NCBI GenBank assembly: GCA_964036275.1
Contig: OZ038436.1
Coordinates: 9,888,147-9,952,146 of the forward strand
Reading direction: 5' to 3'
From: Litoditis marina
Lineage: Eukaryota; Nematoda; Chromadorea; Rhabditida; Rhabditidae
DNA length: 64,000 nt
The notes beneath the pieces are model-generated. The model had not been told where the DNA came from. It saw only the letters and a list, made by a program, of their open reading frames with translations, and did no database searches. Of this stretch, positions 1 to 11,283 are shown one piece after another (position 1 is the first letter of the stretch; every line of letters begins with the position of its first letter). The position numbers and the translations under genes are program-made.

Positions 1-3000
1 TACGGTATTGTCATGGTTATATGCGCCGTCTGGGGCGGACTACATTCAGTGATGCGTGAGATGTATATATGATGGTTGGCCGTGAGTTTGCAATATCTCA
101 GGCTCCTATCTAGATATATGCATTCAGGGGGTGTTAATGGGCTGGTAACTGAGGGTCATAGGTTGGTAGAATACTGTTTATTTTGAATTTATATCTCTTG
201 CTGGATAGAACATAGTAGAATACTTTGTTGGTTCTAGTTTCCAATCAAATATCACATCATAGTCTGCGAAGTTGAGATGCATCCAGGTGGTGTTAATGGG
301 CTGGCATGGTCTAACTATACACTTAGGTAGTGACCGAAAATGGGTTATAGTTTATAGTTTGGTCTGAAGTCTGAAGACACATAAAATGTCTCATGTGGCA
401 TCAAACTATAGACACAGCTGATTGCAACTATATGAGTAATTTTTGTTTGCTAGCATTTGCAAGGTAGAATTTCACAACGACATGGTCGGAGAAATAGAAA
501 AACGAGCTATTTTGGCTGTAATTGGCAATTTTTCGACTACTTTTGAAGGTAACCCGGGTGGGTGAAAAGTCACGGGCCTGAAAGGTTCCCGGAAAATGGA
601 AGAAAGTGTAGAGTAGTGCAACATAATTGTGCATTCAAAATTGTGTGGTCGATCTCAGATTCGCGGCCCTTTTAGGGCCTTTTAGGCCCGCGCTTACTCG
701 ATCATCCGAAATCTCCCCTTTAGGGCCTAATAGTCTCTTGACTTTTCACCTGAGTAGGGTTTTATTGACGTTTTCCACTACGGTATTAGTCACAGATGGA
801 GCGATCTATAGACGTTTGGCTGTGAATCTGTAAGACGTACTGTGCAAACACGTCTTAGAACAGCAGTCAACAAGTCTCTCCTTCCCGCGGTTCATTGTTT
901 CACTGTTTATATAAAAGGAAGTGTTGACCCGCGCTGTGGTCTCTGGTCAGCAAAAACTTGACTACTGTATAGTGTGGGTGGAACATATGCGTGTATACTG
1001 TTAGTCAATTGCACAGTCACGTGAAACATGTTGAACACAGCGGAATTCAGAAACGTGCAATGATAAAGTGCACGATGCTTCGTTAGAATGTAAATTTTAC
1101 GTGGCTATTCAATTTACTTCTAGTATAAGTTTGGTGGCTTACTGTATACATAGAAGACTGTGCTACAAACACAGAATAAACGTGATCAACCCGTTTTTCG
1201 ATTTGAATTGTCTAAAATTGTATAGTATTCGGTCAATAAAACCAAATGTGCTCAGGTGTTTCACGATTTTCAGGCAGTAGAGTCAAGGTTGCAAGAGTAT
1301 GCAAATAAGGGGGAAGATCGGTATACGATGGTATTATAAAGTCGTTTCGCCGGTTCGAGATTACGGTAGCGATTGCCGATTAAACTATCTGTCGGCGCGT
1401 CGCGCTCAATTATACCATTATGTACATGGAAAACTGGTCAATTACCCGGCAATCAATCACAATTTGCAGGTTAATAGGTGTGTTGTATTAGATAAATATG
1501 CGTTGCGTAACATTTGGATGTGGTCAAAGTAGGTTGGAGACAATGGTGTGGGAGCAACTTATTGGGGTGATTATATAGTAGTTGTAGTTTGAGCGGCGTC
1601 ACATATGGTGGATAACTTTGACTGGAGGTGGGATCTAACTACAAATAAACCAGTAAGATATGATAGGATCAACATTCGCCGTTTTAGCCCGAGCAAGGGG
1701 TTTCACTCGGATTGCATATACGATTGTGTGTCTTAGTGCTATATCTAACCGGGTTTTTTGATAACCGCTTTTCCGGTTACTTGAGTAGGTAACGGGGAGG
1801 TAACCTGAACAAAAAACCGGTTACCTTTTCAACGGAAAACTTGGTTTTTAGTGTTAATTTTGATGGTATCCGGATTTTAGTTTCAAATTAGTCCTAGGAT
1901 TCCTACTCAGATTCGTTGAAAAACTGGTTACAAAAGAGAGTTTGGTTACCCACAAACCCGACAGCATGAACTGTTGGCCGACTATATATGGGAAGGATTG
2001 TACAATTGTTACTTAGTTATTTAATTGCTTCTTAGTTATTCAGTTGTTCTAAGTCTACACGAATTTTGATCTCTAAATGTCTGGTCAGCTGATATAATGT
2101 TAGATCACAACGGTACAACGTTTGAGGAAGGGTTATTCAATTTCATCCCTTTGGGGTTATACAATTGTATGTAGTATGGTTGATCTCTTGAACTCTTGAT
2201 GTCTGGTCAGCTAATATAGTGGTAGACAAGCCTTGTTTCGGGATTGTTTACTCAGCCTATTTGGGCATCTGGTCTCATCCTAATACACAACACATCCTAC
2301 AACTCTTTTTTGGGGTTGTCAACTCGGGGTCGGGGTCTTTGTTTTCGATCGAGCGGGGAGTGAAACTGTGAAACATTTAAGTGCGTTATCTGGTTTGGCA
2401 TTAAATGGTGTCAGACCAACCTGAAACCTTAAGTTTGGCGCTAATCTGATGTTTTCGTAGTTTTATCCCGGTGCGTTTTGATCGAAAATTGTAGATCAAA
2501 TTGTAATGACCTGTATCGAGTTCAAACTACAACGCAGTTTTCAGATACAACATGATCGGTTATTCACCCAGAATATGAGTGGAGAGGTTGAGTATAACCT
2601 CTAAAGTCTATCAATCCCCCCTTGGCAATAAATTTTCTAATATAAATGATGGTAATTATCTTTATTCGAACCCGGTATTCCGTTAACCCTAGCTGTTAAC
2701 CATTAACCGGGTTACCTGGTTAACCCCTTTGTTAACCACCTGGTAACCCCAAATTTCCACCAAAATTCAGTGTAAAAAAATTGAAAAGGGGTTAACAAAA
2801 GGGTTAACCAGGTAACAGGTGGAGGTTAGCGAAATACCCGGTTCCATGTGGAATTGGCCAGAATAAATGTTAGTTCAAATACAACATGATTAGTTGTTCC
2901 TCCTACAGGGAGGGGATACAGAACGGGGAGCTCAAGTATGATCAATCAATCTCTCATAATAATGTAATAATAATAATAATAATAATATAAATAATACTAA

Positions 3001-3015
3001 TAAATCTTATTTCAG
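1..3015. other. Intron or intergenic DNA with dispersed repeats
   Basis: No convincing exon. It contains a copy of the TATACTGTTAGTCAATTG MITE (about 993-1127), GGTTAACC-rich repeats (about 1740-1830 and 2665-2850) and short TAA runs near 2966. Two imperfect copies of the start of the exon at 3016 occur at about 2531 and 2871. An open frame at 1299-1532 ends beside a possible donor (CAG|GTTAAT at about 1469), but its phase does not fit the 3016 exon, so it is not called. Confidence 0.5.
993..1127 (+). mobile_element. 130-bp MITE family copy
   Basis: TATACTGTTAGTCAATTG at the left and CAATTTACTTCTAGTATA at the right, the most complete copy in the window. Confidence 0.75.
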
Positions 3016-4255
3016 ATACAACATGATCGGCTGTTCGTCTCTGAGCGGCCACCAGTTGTGTGTTCCCACCTCCGAGGAAGTTCTTCTGATTCGCGTCGTT
3101 TGCGACGGAGACGTCGGCGTCTCGTTGGCCAATTGCCAATTCGAAATAGTCCGAAGACCCCTGAATCAGGGAGAACAACAGGGAACTCCCATGCTGTTGC
3201 AGCGGTATAAGCAGCTGTTGTTGGGTGGGTTATGTGATAATATTCATAAATATTGTTTCAGTTATGTAGAAAATATGTAAACTACTAGGAAGAATATGGT
3301 TTATGCCGTTTTTCACTTTCTCCAGTTTTAACAGTCGAAGGTGAAATAAGATTCCAGAAGTGCATCATCACGTGTTGACAACACATGTTTATCACGTGTT
3401 TTTGTTCACGTTTCTCACTTCGTCAATAACCTCATTCACGTGTATCAGACAGTGAAGTGCACCATCACGTGTTGGAGGCGACTCTCCGCTCGACACGTGA
3501 GCAGTGGATGTCACGTGCGAAACTGCTCTATCAGTTGGAAGAACAGCGGTTGCGAGACCCGAGAATGGCAGCGGCAGACCTCATTAGACTGGTCAGAGGG
3601 TGCACGGAGCAGGTTGGTTATAGTAGTAATAATAATAATAATAATACTTTTATGTAATTATAATATGATCATGTAAAACTGGTTAGGGGGGGGGGGGGGT
3701 TGGTTGAATAATATACATGTTTGTAATAGTAGATAAGGTAGTTTTGCAAATATCTGAACGAATTGTTGATAGAAATTCCAAAGTAGACTGGTTGGTTATA
3801 GTCTATTCGACCTCTATGTGGAGTCGTACAGTAGGAAGGGGGGGGGGGCTTGGTATTAGAACTAGTTAGAACTTTCCCAAACCAATTCTCATTACTTTGG
3901 TGTAAATTAAAGCATTATCTTAAGGTTCTGCAATCAAGCGAATTTCAAGGTGTTTTTTAGCGCACCGCTGTGTTTCGGTCTCTGTACTTATTGTCTACAA
4001 ACAGAGCAAAAGCCGATCAGACATAGCTGTTCGCATTAAAATATGATAATCTTTATAATTATACTTTCAAATCGGCATACTTTGTCAAAATTGGCAAAAA
4101 GTGAGCACTTTTTACCAAATTATTAAATAAACACTAATAACAAATATGTTTTTCAGGATCGTCCCGTGCTTGTTTTCTGGCAAGAAGGACTCTCAAAAGC
4201 CTACAAGAATCACGTGATAGCCACAATTGACGAACTACGTGTACTGCAACAGTAG
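3016..4255 (+). CDS. 3' end of an unrecognised protein-coding gene (last three exons)
   Basis: Three exons splice in one frame: 3016-3204, 3453-3612 and 4157-4255 (stop TAG at 4253-4255). Acceptors are TTTCAG, CAGACAG and TTTTTCAG; donors are GTATAA and GTTGGT. The first two exons join by splitting an Arg codon (CG|T); the second junction is phase 0. The visible product is about 148 residues. It starts with a Cys/Val-rich segment (MIGCSSLSGHQLCVP...), continues with a probable amphipathic or coiled-coil helix (REQWMSRAKLLYQLEEQRLR), and ends ...IDELRVLQQ. The first exon begins mid-codon, so more coding sequence lies upstream; I could not find a convincing preceding exon in 1-3015. I do not recognise the family and assign no function. 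The shared frame across two introns and regular codon content make it a real gene rather than chance. Confidence 0.72.
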
Positions 4256-4384
4256 ATCAAGAAACAAGGGAGTTGGCGGGGACATAGAGGGGGAGATGAG
4301 TCGAGGGTGAAAAGTCTATATCAGATTATCAATTAGTGTTGATTGATATTGATATATTGGTATGTTCATTGGGTTTAGAATCCT

Positions 4385-4390
4385 AATAAA
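4385..4390 (+). promoter_or_regulatory. polyadenylation signal AATAAA
   Basis: A canonical AATAAA lies about 130 bp after the TAG stop of the gene ending at 4255, a plausible 3' UTR length for a nematode gene. Confidence 0.5.
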
Positions 4391-6196
4391 GATGGAAATT
4401 CCACTCATAAATTGAGACAAAAGGAGCTCGTATTGATTTATTGATTTTTCACCCACAACTCGTTTCATTCATTTTTTCCCGTTGTTCCAATGTTCCCAAA
4501 GGCGCTGGTCGCCAGTTGTGATCTCCCGATTTCATTCTCGTTTCAAGTAGATCAAAGATCAAGTAGGTCAACGATCAATTATGGACTATCTCGGTAGGGG
4601 TTACATTTTCGGCTGTGTCTGCAGATCAAAATCGGTTGTCACTACTGTTTTTGAATTACAATAGATCAGAAAAGTCGATATCTATGTTTTACGCTATTCG
4701 AATAGGTCAGAAATGATATATAATACATTTGTGTGATGAATAACTGAAGAATTTTCGTTTTCACCTCCACCCTACCGGTAGTTCATACTTGATCTACCAT
4801 CCTAGATGTCATTCATTTTGTTTAGTCGAAATCTCCCTAATATGCCCCGATTGTGTCGTTTTATGGTATTCTTGTAGTGTGATGGTCATTTCTGTACACC
4901 GGTCTCTCCTTCTCGCAGCTTTAGTCAAATGTTTCAGCCGAACTATAAAGGGTGAACAGTTCACCGTCGATTGATTAGTTTCCCTTTTGATTGTTTCCCA
5001 TATATTTCTCTGTCTCTCTCCATTTACGTGATGTTTCTTTGTCTCTGACCATTTTAGATAGAACTTTAGGTGGGATTTGGCATTGTTTCAACACGACTCG
5101 ACTGTCGCTCAAGTTTTTAAGAGACCAGGTTATAGTGAAGTGGAAGAGTTTAGATAGCACTTCAGTAAGCTATGACTATTTTTGATAGAAAAACACTTTT
5201 CAGTTGAAATACATCAAATTTAGTTGATTTAACATCAGAAACGATCACTTTTAGTGATTTACGTTTTTCTGATGTGTCTGACACAGATGAAAGTCAGGAA
5301 CATGATGTGTAGGTTCGTCCACGACTATAGCCTAGGTCTCCCTAGTCCGTCGTGTTGAGATAATGCTTCCCAGGTCAAAAACTGTCGGGTAACAACCTCC
5401 CGAGATTACTCTCTGAACATGGAATACAAGTTGTTGTACTAGGTGCTACAAAATCATGTAAAACGTGAAGTGCGTGACTTTTACTCACAATCAGAGATCG
5501 TGCAGCTTCTCGTGAAAGTACAACATGAAACACCGTCGGTTTCTTTTTCACGTGACTTTTCCTAAAAGCTTCCTTGTAAAACAACCTGTATTCCGTGATC
5601 TTCAGAGAGAGTTGTCTAGTCTTTCTAGTTTGAATTGTCCCTCTATTCTTTCTCCTTTGCCTCTTTTCGATTCTCGTTATGGGTCGAGTAAAATGTGAAT
5701 GGTTCGACCAAACGGTTTCCCTTCCAGGCTAATCCTGTTTCATGTGCAATATTACACCATGTGGTACCCCCTTTACTAGTTACTAGTTGATGTTTTTCTC
5801 GGTTTGCGCCCATTTTCAGAGTTGGGTACGCATTTTGTTGTGTTTTTCGTCTATAATTAGGATATGCAATGAATACTTGGTTTTCGCTTTGTTATTTGTT
5901 TTGAATTGGAGTTTTAGTTTGTTTTGAATTTCAAAATACATTGGATTTAAAGTGAAACATTTCGGTGAACAAATTAGTTTGCAAAAATTTTATAACTAGT
6001 TGAACGGATACGTTTTTCAAACAAATCATATAAATTAAAATATGAAACGCTTTTGTATGTAATACAGAGGTTTGTGAATCTGCCCTAACGTTTTAAACGA
6101 CCCAATCTATGTTACCCTTAAACAAACCCTATTCTTTGTTGTTTATTTCAAGTCTTATCAAAGTGGAAAACATAATATTCACTCAAACTTTAGATA

Positions 6197-6800
6197 CATA
6201 TAAGACGCTCCAATCTAAATGGTTTCCATTTTAGATAATTTCTTGGAAAACCTCAAAATATTGTGCATCATCAGACTTGTCCGATATTTTTTCTGAAATG
6301 TCCAATTCTTCTAATTCTTGTGTCGCTCTCATTTGGAGCGCAGATAAAACTACCGAATATTTGTATGTTTCGAAATCCTCTGCCACAATTATTTTCCTTT
6401 CAGAACATTATAACACACGTTTTCACAGTTGAAAACAGTGTGAAAAAATGTGCCCAAAAAATTGTAGTGTGAAAAATTGGGCCCAAAAAATTGAAGTGTG
6501 AAAAATTGTGCCCAAAAAATTGAAGTGTGAAAAATTGTGACACAATTTTTTGAGAGATTTGGGAAAACTGCAATTTTTTGTGACACACTTTTTTTCAATT
6601 TCCTGAATCGGGACACAGCGATTCGATCGTTTGGTTTTTAGTTTAAACTTCAAATAAATGGGGACTACCCGATGTCCAATCAGAAATAATTTTAAAAAAG
6701 TGATAACTCTTCGATGGTTAAAAGTCTCATCCTAAAAATTTCATGAAATCACTAGGATTTCCTGATTTCCGAAACCATTTAGTTTGGAGCGTCTTATATG
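6197..6800. mobile_element. TIR element, about 600 bp, with an internal 29-bp minisatellite
   Basis: The left end reads CATATAAGACGCTCCAA and the right end is its reverse complement. Homology continues past one mismatch through CTAAATGGTTTC, giving terminal inverted repeats of about 30 bp. If the TIR is taken to start at TAAGACG, the ends are flanked by TA, as expected for a TA-targeting element. Inside, about 6432-6550 carries four imperfect copies of a roughly 29-bp unit (GTGAAAAATTG..CCCAAAAAATTG). No transposase is encoded, so it is non-autonomous. Confidence 0.65.
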
Positions 6801-7084
6801 AACTTTCTATGTAATTCAGCCCGATCGGTTTTGTTATGTTGTCTCAAATATGAACAATACACGAAACCTTCGACCGCGCTAGCGTAGATTGAGTGTAGAC
6901 AACGAAATATGCAGTATAAATAGCTTTGTGTCAGTTCAAACATACTTTTTTTTGATTGTTCTCTGTTTTAAATCAATAAAATCAAAATGTTATTCCTATT
7001 ATTGAAATTAATACATTTGAGAGATAGTTCTAGAAGAAAACCAACGTATCTTTTCAATATCATGAGGAAATCATAACCACCTTG

Positions 7085-7130
7085 GGTTTTTCCCATATCG
7101 CGCGCAGCGCGAAGCGCTGTGCGCGATTTG
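7085..7130. repeat. GC-rich palindrome
   Basis: CGCGCAGCGCGAAGCGCTGTGCGCG forms a strong hairpin, split here as CGCGCAGCGCG / AAGCGCTGTGCGCG. A related hairpin (GCGCAGCGCTTCGCGCTGC) occurs at about 26098-26118. Both stand out in AT-rich surroundings and could be the terminal hairpin of another repeat family. Confidence 0.4.
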
Positions 7131-7569
7131 TCTTTGGTTCGGCTAATGCGCGCCTTCGTTTTTTAGTTTTCTTATAAAAAGGCTCACATTCGCAAAACGA
7201 AAGTTTTAATGATCTGGAAATTCTCTACAGCATATTTGCAAGTTGTGTTCCAAATGTGAACAAAATCCGTTGAGTTTGAGCTAAGTTATGACGTTTCAGC
7301 TTCATCCAGAGCGCCAACTTCCGTCGTGTTTCCTTCCTTCCTTCCGTTGTGCGCAGGTGTCATATCTCGGTCATAACTGAACGGATTTAGCTAAATTTCG
7401 ACGTGATGATAGGAATCGTATAGAAACTGAATGAGCGCTAAAAAATTTTTTTTGAAAAAAACAATTTTCACCAAGTTACAACCCTTTGAATAAATGTCTC
7501 TGCGTCTCTTCATTTAGTGCACTCTCTCGCTTTCCCTGTCAGGTCGGTTATGCAAACTGTCTTGTAACT

Positions 7570-7725
7570 TAGGGTAACACTGACCAATTTTGATGAAAAT
7601 TCAAATATGATACCATCGTGACTTTAATTTAAGTAAAAAGTAATCTATCGGTGACGTCATTTAGGATTCTGGAGACCCGATGACGTCATCTTTTAAAAGT
7701 GCAAAGTTGACGTCAAATATCCCTT
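7570..7725. repeat. Host tandem repeat, left part (TGACGTCA octamers)
   Basis: A degenerate host unit (about 125 bp) contains GATGACGTCAT and AAGTTGACGTCAAATAT. Related copies lie at about 14680-14785 and 14790-14915, beyond the Helitron-like array, so the array appears to have split a pre-existing host tandem repeat. Confidence 0.55.
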
Positions 7726-10700
7726 TCTATAATTCGCCTGCTTGGTATGTATGTCTGAAACCTAAATCGTGCACTTTTAGTCGAAAAAGAGAGAAGCAAA
7801 TGAAGCAAATGCACTTTTTGCTGAAAACGGAGAAAAGCCGTGAGCGAACGTGAGCTAGATGCATTCCATTTCTCATTGGCAGTAGTGTGGGAAGGGTAGA
7901 TCACACTTTTTTTAGAGAAAACGCTAGCGTAGCGATAGAACCTTTGCCTCTCTGTTAAGAGAAACTCCTGCTCCCTAAGTTAGGGGGAACTTCCACGCCA
8001 TAAGTTAAGGGGGACTCTTGAGTTAGGGGAACTCCCGCGCCCTATATTAAAAAGAACTTTCGCGCTCTATGTTAAGGGAAACTCCCGCGCTCTATGTTAA
8101 GGGAAACTCCCGAGCCCTAAGTTAGGGAGAACTTCCGCGCCCTATGGTAGAGGTAAAGGAAACTCCCGCGCCCTATTTAAGCGAGACGCGCTCTATGTTA
8201 GGGAGAAGTTTCGCGCTCTATGGTAAGGAAGAAATTGCGCGCTCTATGTTAAGGAGAAGTTTCGCGCTCTATGTTAGGGAGAAGTTTTAAGCTCTATGTA
8301 AGGGAGAAGTTTCGCGCTCTTAAAAAGAAGTTTCGCGCCATATGTTAGGGAGAAGTTTTGCGCTTTAAAGAAACCGTTCCGCTATAATTTGAGTTTCACA
8401 AAAAATTTAGAAAGCTGAAAAAGATTCTTAATGTCTTCCCATAGACCACGAAACAACTTTATTATTGAAAATTTGTAAAATTTGCATAACATAAAGCAAT
8501 AAAGAAGGGGACATGAATATTTTCACTGTGACGCAACTTGACTTGGTTTATTTACATCCAGATTTATTTTCATTTTTCAGTCCCTAATTGTGTATTCGTA
8601 TGTGATTGAGTGTTTTGAAATCATTTTCGCACTTCTATAGGCTATTTTGAGCATACCCCGTACGCAACTCCCCTATCGGTGTCATTACGTAAGCCGCTTT
8701 TCTGAGAAAACGAAGCAAGATAGGGATATAAAAGTATATATTTTCGATAATGGTTTTTCATTTGCCATAGGGTCAGTTTGTTCACTCAAAAGTCAAAATT
8801 AAAGCGGGACGGATTCTTTAAGGAGAAGTTTTGCGCTATATGTTAGAGAGAAGTTTCGCGCTCTATGGTAAGGAAGAAATTCCGCGCTCTATGTTAGGGA
8901 GAAGTTTCGCGCTCTATGTTAGGAAGAAATTTCGCGCTCTATGGTAAGGAAGAAATTCCGCGCTCTATGTTAGGGAGAAGTTTCGCGCTCTATGATAGGA
9001 AGAAGTTTCACGCTCTTAAGGAGAAGTTTCGCGCTATATGTTAGGGAGAAGTTTCGCGCTCTTAAGGAGAAGTTCCGCGCTATATGTTAGGGAGAAGTTT
9101 CGCGCTCTTAAGGAAAAGTTCCGCGCTATATGTTAGGGAGAAGTTTCGCGCTATATGTTAGGGAGAAGTTTCGCGCTCTATGTTAGGAAGAAATTTCACG
9201 CTCTATGTTAGGGAGAAGTTTCGCGCTCTATGTTAGGAAGAAGTTTCGCGCTATATATTAAAAAGAACTTTCGCGCTCTATGTTAAGGGAAACTCCCGCG
9301 CTCTATGTTAAGGGAAACTCCCGAGCCCTAAGTTAGGGAGAACTTCCGCGCCCTATGGTAGAGGTAAAGGAAACTCCCGCGCCCTATTTAAGCGAGACGC
9401 GCTCTATGTTAGGGAGAAGTTTCGCGCTCTATGGTAAGGAAGAAATTGCGCGCTCTATGTTAAGGAGAAGTTTCGCGCTCTATGTTAGGGAGAAGTTTTA
9501 AGCTCTATGTAAGGGAGAAGTTTCGCGCTCTTAGAAAGAAGTTTCGCGCCATATGTTAGGGAGAAGTTTTGCGCTCTTAAAGAAACCGTTCCGCTATAAT
9601 TTGAGTTTCACAAAAAATTTAGAAAGCTGAAAAAGATTCTTAATGTCTTCCCATAGACCACGAAACAACTTTATTATTGAAAATTTGTAAAATTTGCATA
9701 ACATAAAGCAATAAAGAAGGGGACATGAATATTTTCACTGTGACGCAACTTGACTTGGTTTATTTACATCCAGATTTATTTTCATTTTTCAGTCCCTAAT
9801 TGTGTATTCGTATGTGATTGAGTGTTTTGAAATCATTTTCGCACTTCTATAGGCTATTTTGAGCATACCCCGTACGCAACTCCCCTATCGGTGTCATTAC
9901 GTAAGCCGCTTTTCTGAGAAAACGAAGCAAGATAGGGATATAAAAGTATATATTTTCGATAATGGTTTTTCATTTGCCATAGGGTCAGTTTGTTCACTCA
10001 AAAGTCAAAATTAAAGCGGGACGGATTCTTTAAGGAGAAGTTTTGCGCTATATGTTAGAGAGAAGTTTCGCGCTCTATGGTAAGGAAGAAATTCCGCGCT
10101 CTATGTTAGGGAGAAGTTTCGCGCTCTATGTTAGGAAGAAATTTCGCGCTCTATGGTAACGAAGAAATTCCGCGCTCTATGTTAGGGAGAAGTTTCGCGC
10201 TCTATGATAGGGAGAAGTTTCACGCTCTTAAGGAGAAGTTTCGCGCTATATGTTAGGGAGAAGTTTCGCGCTCTTAAGGAGAAGTTCCGCGCTATATGTT
10301 AGGGAGAAGTTTCGCGCTCTTAAGGAAAAGTTCCGCGCTATATGTTAGGGAGAAGTTCCGCGCTATATGTTAGGGAGAAGTTTCGCGCTATATGTTAGGG
10401 AGAAGTTTCGCGCTCTATGTTAGGAAGAAAGTTCACGCTCTATGTTAGGGAGAAGTTTCGCGCTCTATGTTAGGAAGAAGATTCGCGCTATATGTTAGGG
10501 AGACGTTTCGCGCTCTATGTTAGGGATAAGTTTCGCGTTCTATGTTAGGGAGAAGTTTCGCGCTCTATGGTAAGGAAGAAATTCCGCTCTCTATGTTAGG
10601 GAGAACTTTCGCGCTCTATGGTAAGGAGAGGTTTCGCGCTCTATGTTAGAGAGAGGTCTTGCGCTCTATGTAAGGGAAAGGTCTCGCATTCAATGGTAAA

Positions 10701-10849
10701 GAGAGGACTCGCTTTCTGGAGAGGTATCGCACTGTTAAGGAGAGCTTTCGCGGTCCATGTTCAGAAAAAACAGGACCAGGAAACTCTCGCCAGCCCGGAA
10801 TAAAAACAAGGGAGGCGGAGGCGGCTTTAGCCGCCGGCGACCTTCCTTG
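7726..10849 (+). mobile_element. Helitron-like unit U1 (left array)
   Basis: The unit begins TCTATAATTCGCC and ends in a GC hairpin (GCGGCTTTAGCCGCC at about 10821-10835) followed by ACCTTCCTTG. The 5' region has the family segment containing GTGCACTTTTAGTCG. Most of the body is the 25-bp minisatellite. A near-identical 1.2-kb block is tandemly duplicated (about 8045-9255 and 9256-10466). It includes a non-satellite segment (8385-8815 and 9596-10027) that I do not recognise. No ORF of note. Confidence 0.7.
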
Positions 10850-11239
10850 TCCTCTATTATAAAGCGCTTATTTGGTGTGTGTGTCTGTCTGTCTGATTTT
10901 GGGGTGAGGCAAGCACTTTTGGTCGAAAATTGAGCGAACGGTGCACTTTATGGTTGGTTTGGAAAATGGCGCGTGGGCGGTACGTGTTTTCTCGATTTCA
11001 TTTCCATTCTCGATTGATGCATCGGCGGTAGTGCTCTGGATTTTCGGCAATATTATTGTTGAATAATTGTATTTATTGCTATATGGAGGCTGAAATATAG
11101 AAAAAAAGGTGATAGTTCATTCCCAATTCGTTTTCTCATTAATGCTTATAACTTTTTTCGACGATAAGTTTGTAAATTCTCTTTCTTTCTCTTTTCTGGC
11201 TGTGTATTTTATTCAGAAAACATATACAGTAAGAGAGAA

Positions 11240-11283
<44 letters not shown>

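Larger units (their letters stand above)
4391..7725. other. Intergenic DNA with one TIR element and host tandem repeats
   Basis: No gene recognised. It holds the TIR element at 6197-6800, a GC-rich palindrome at about 7088-7126 and, at its right edge, part of a host repeat with TGACGTCA octamers that continues on the far side of the Helitron-like array. Confidence 0.5.
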
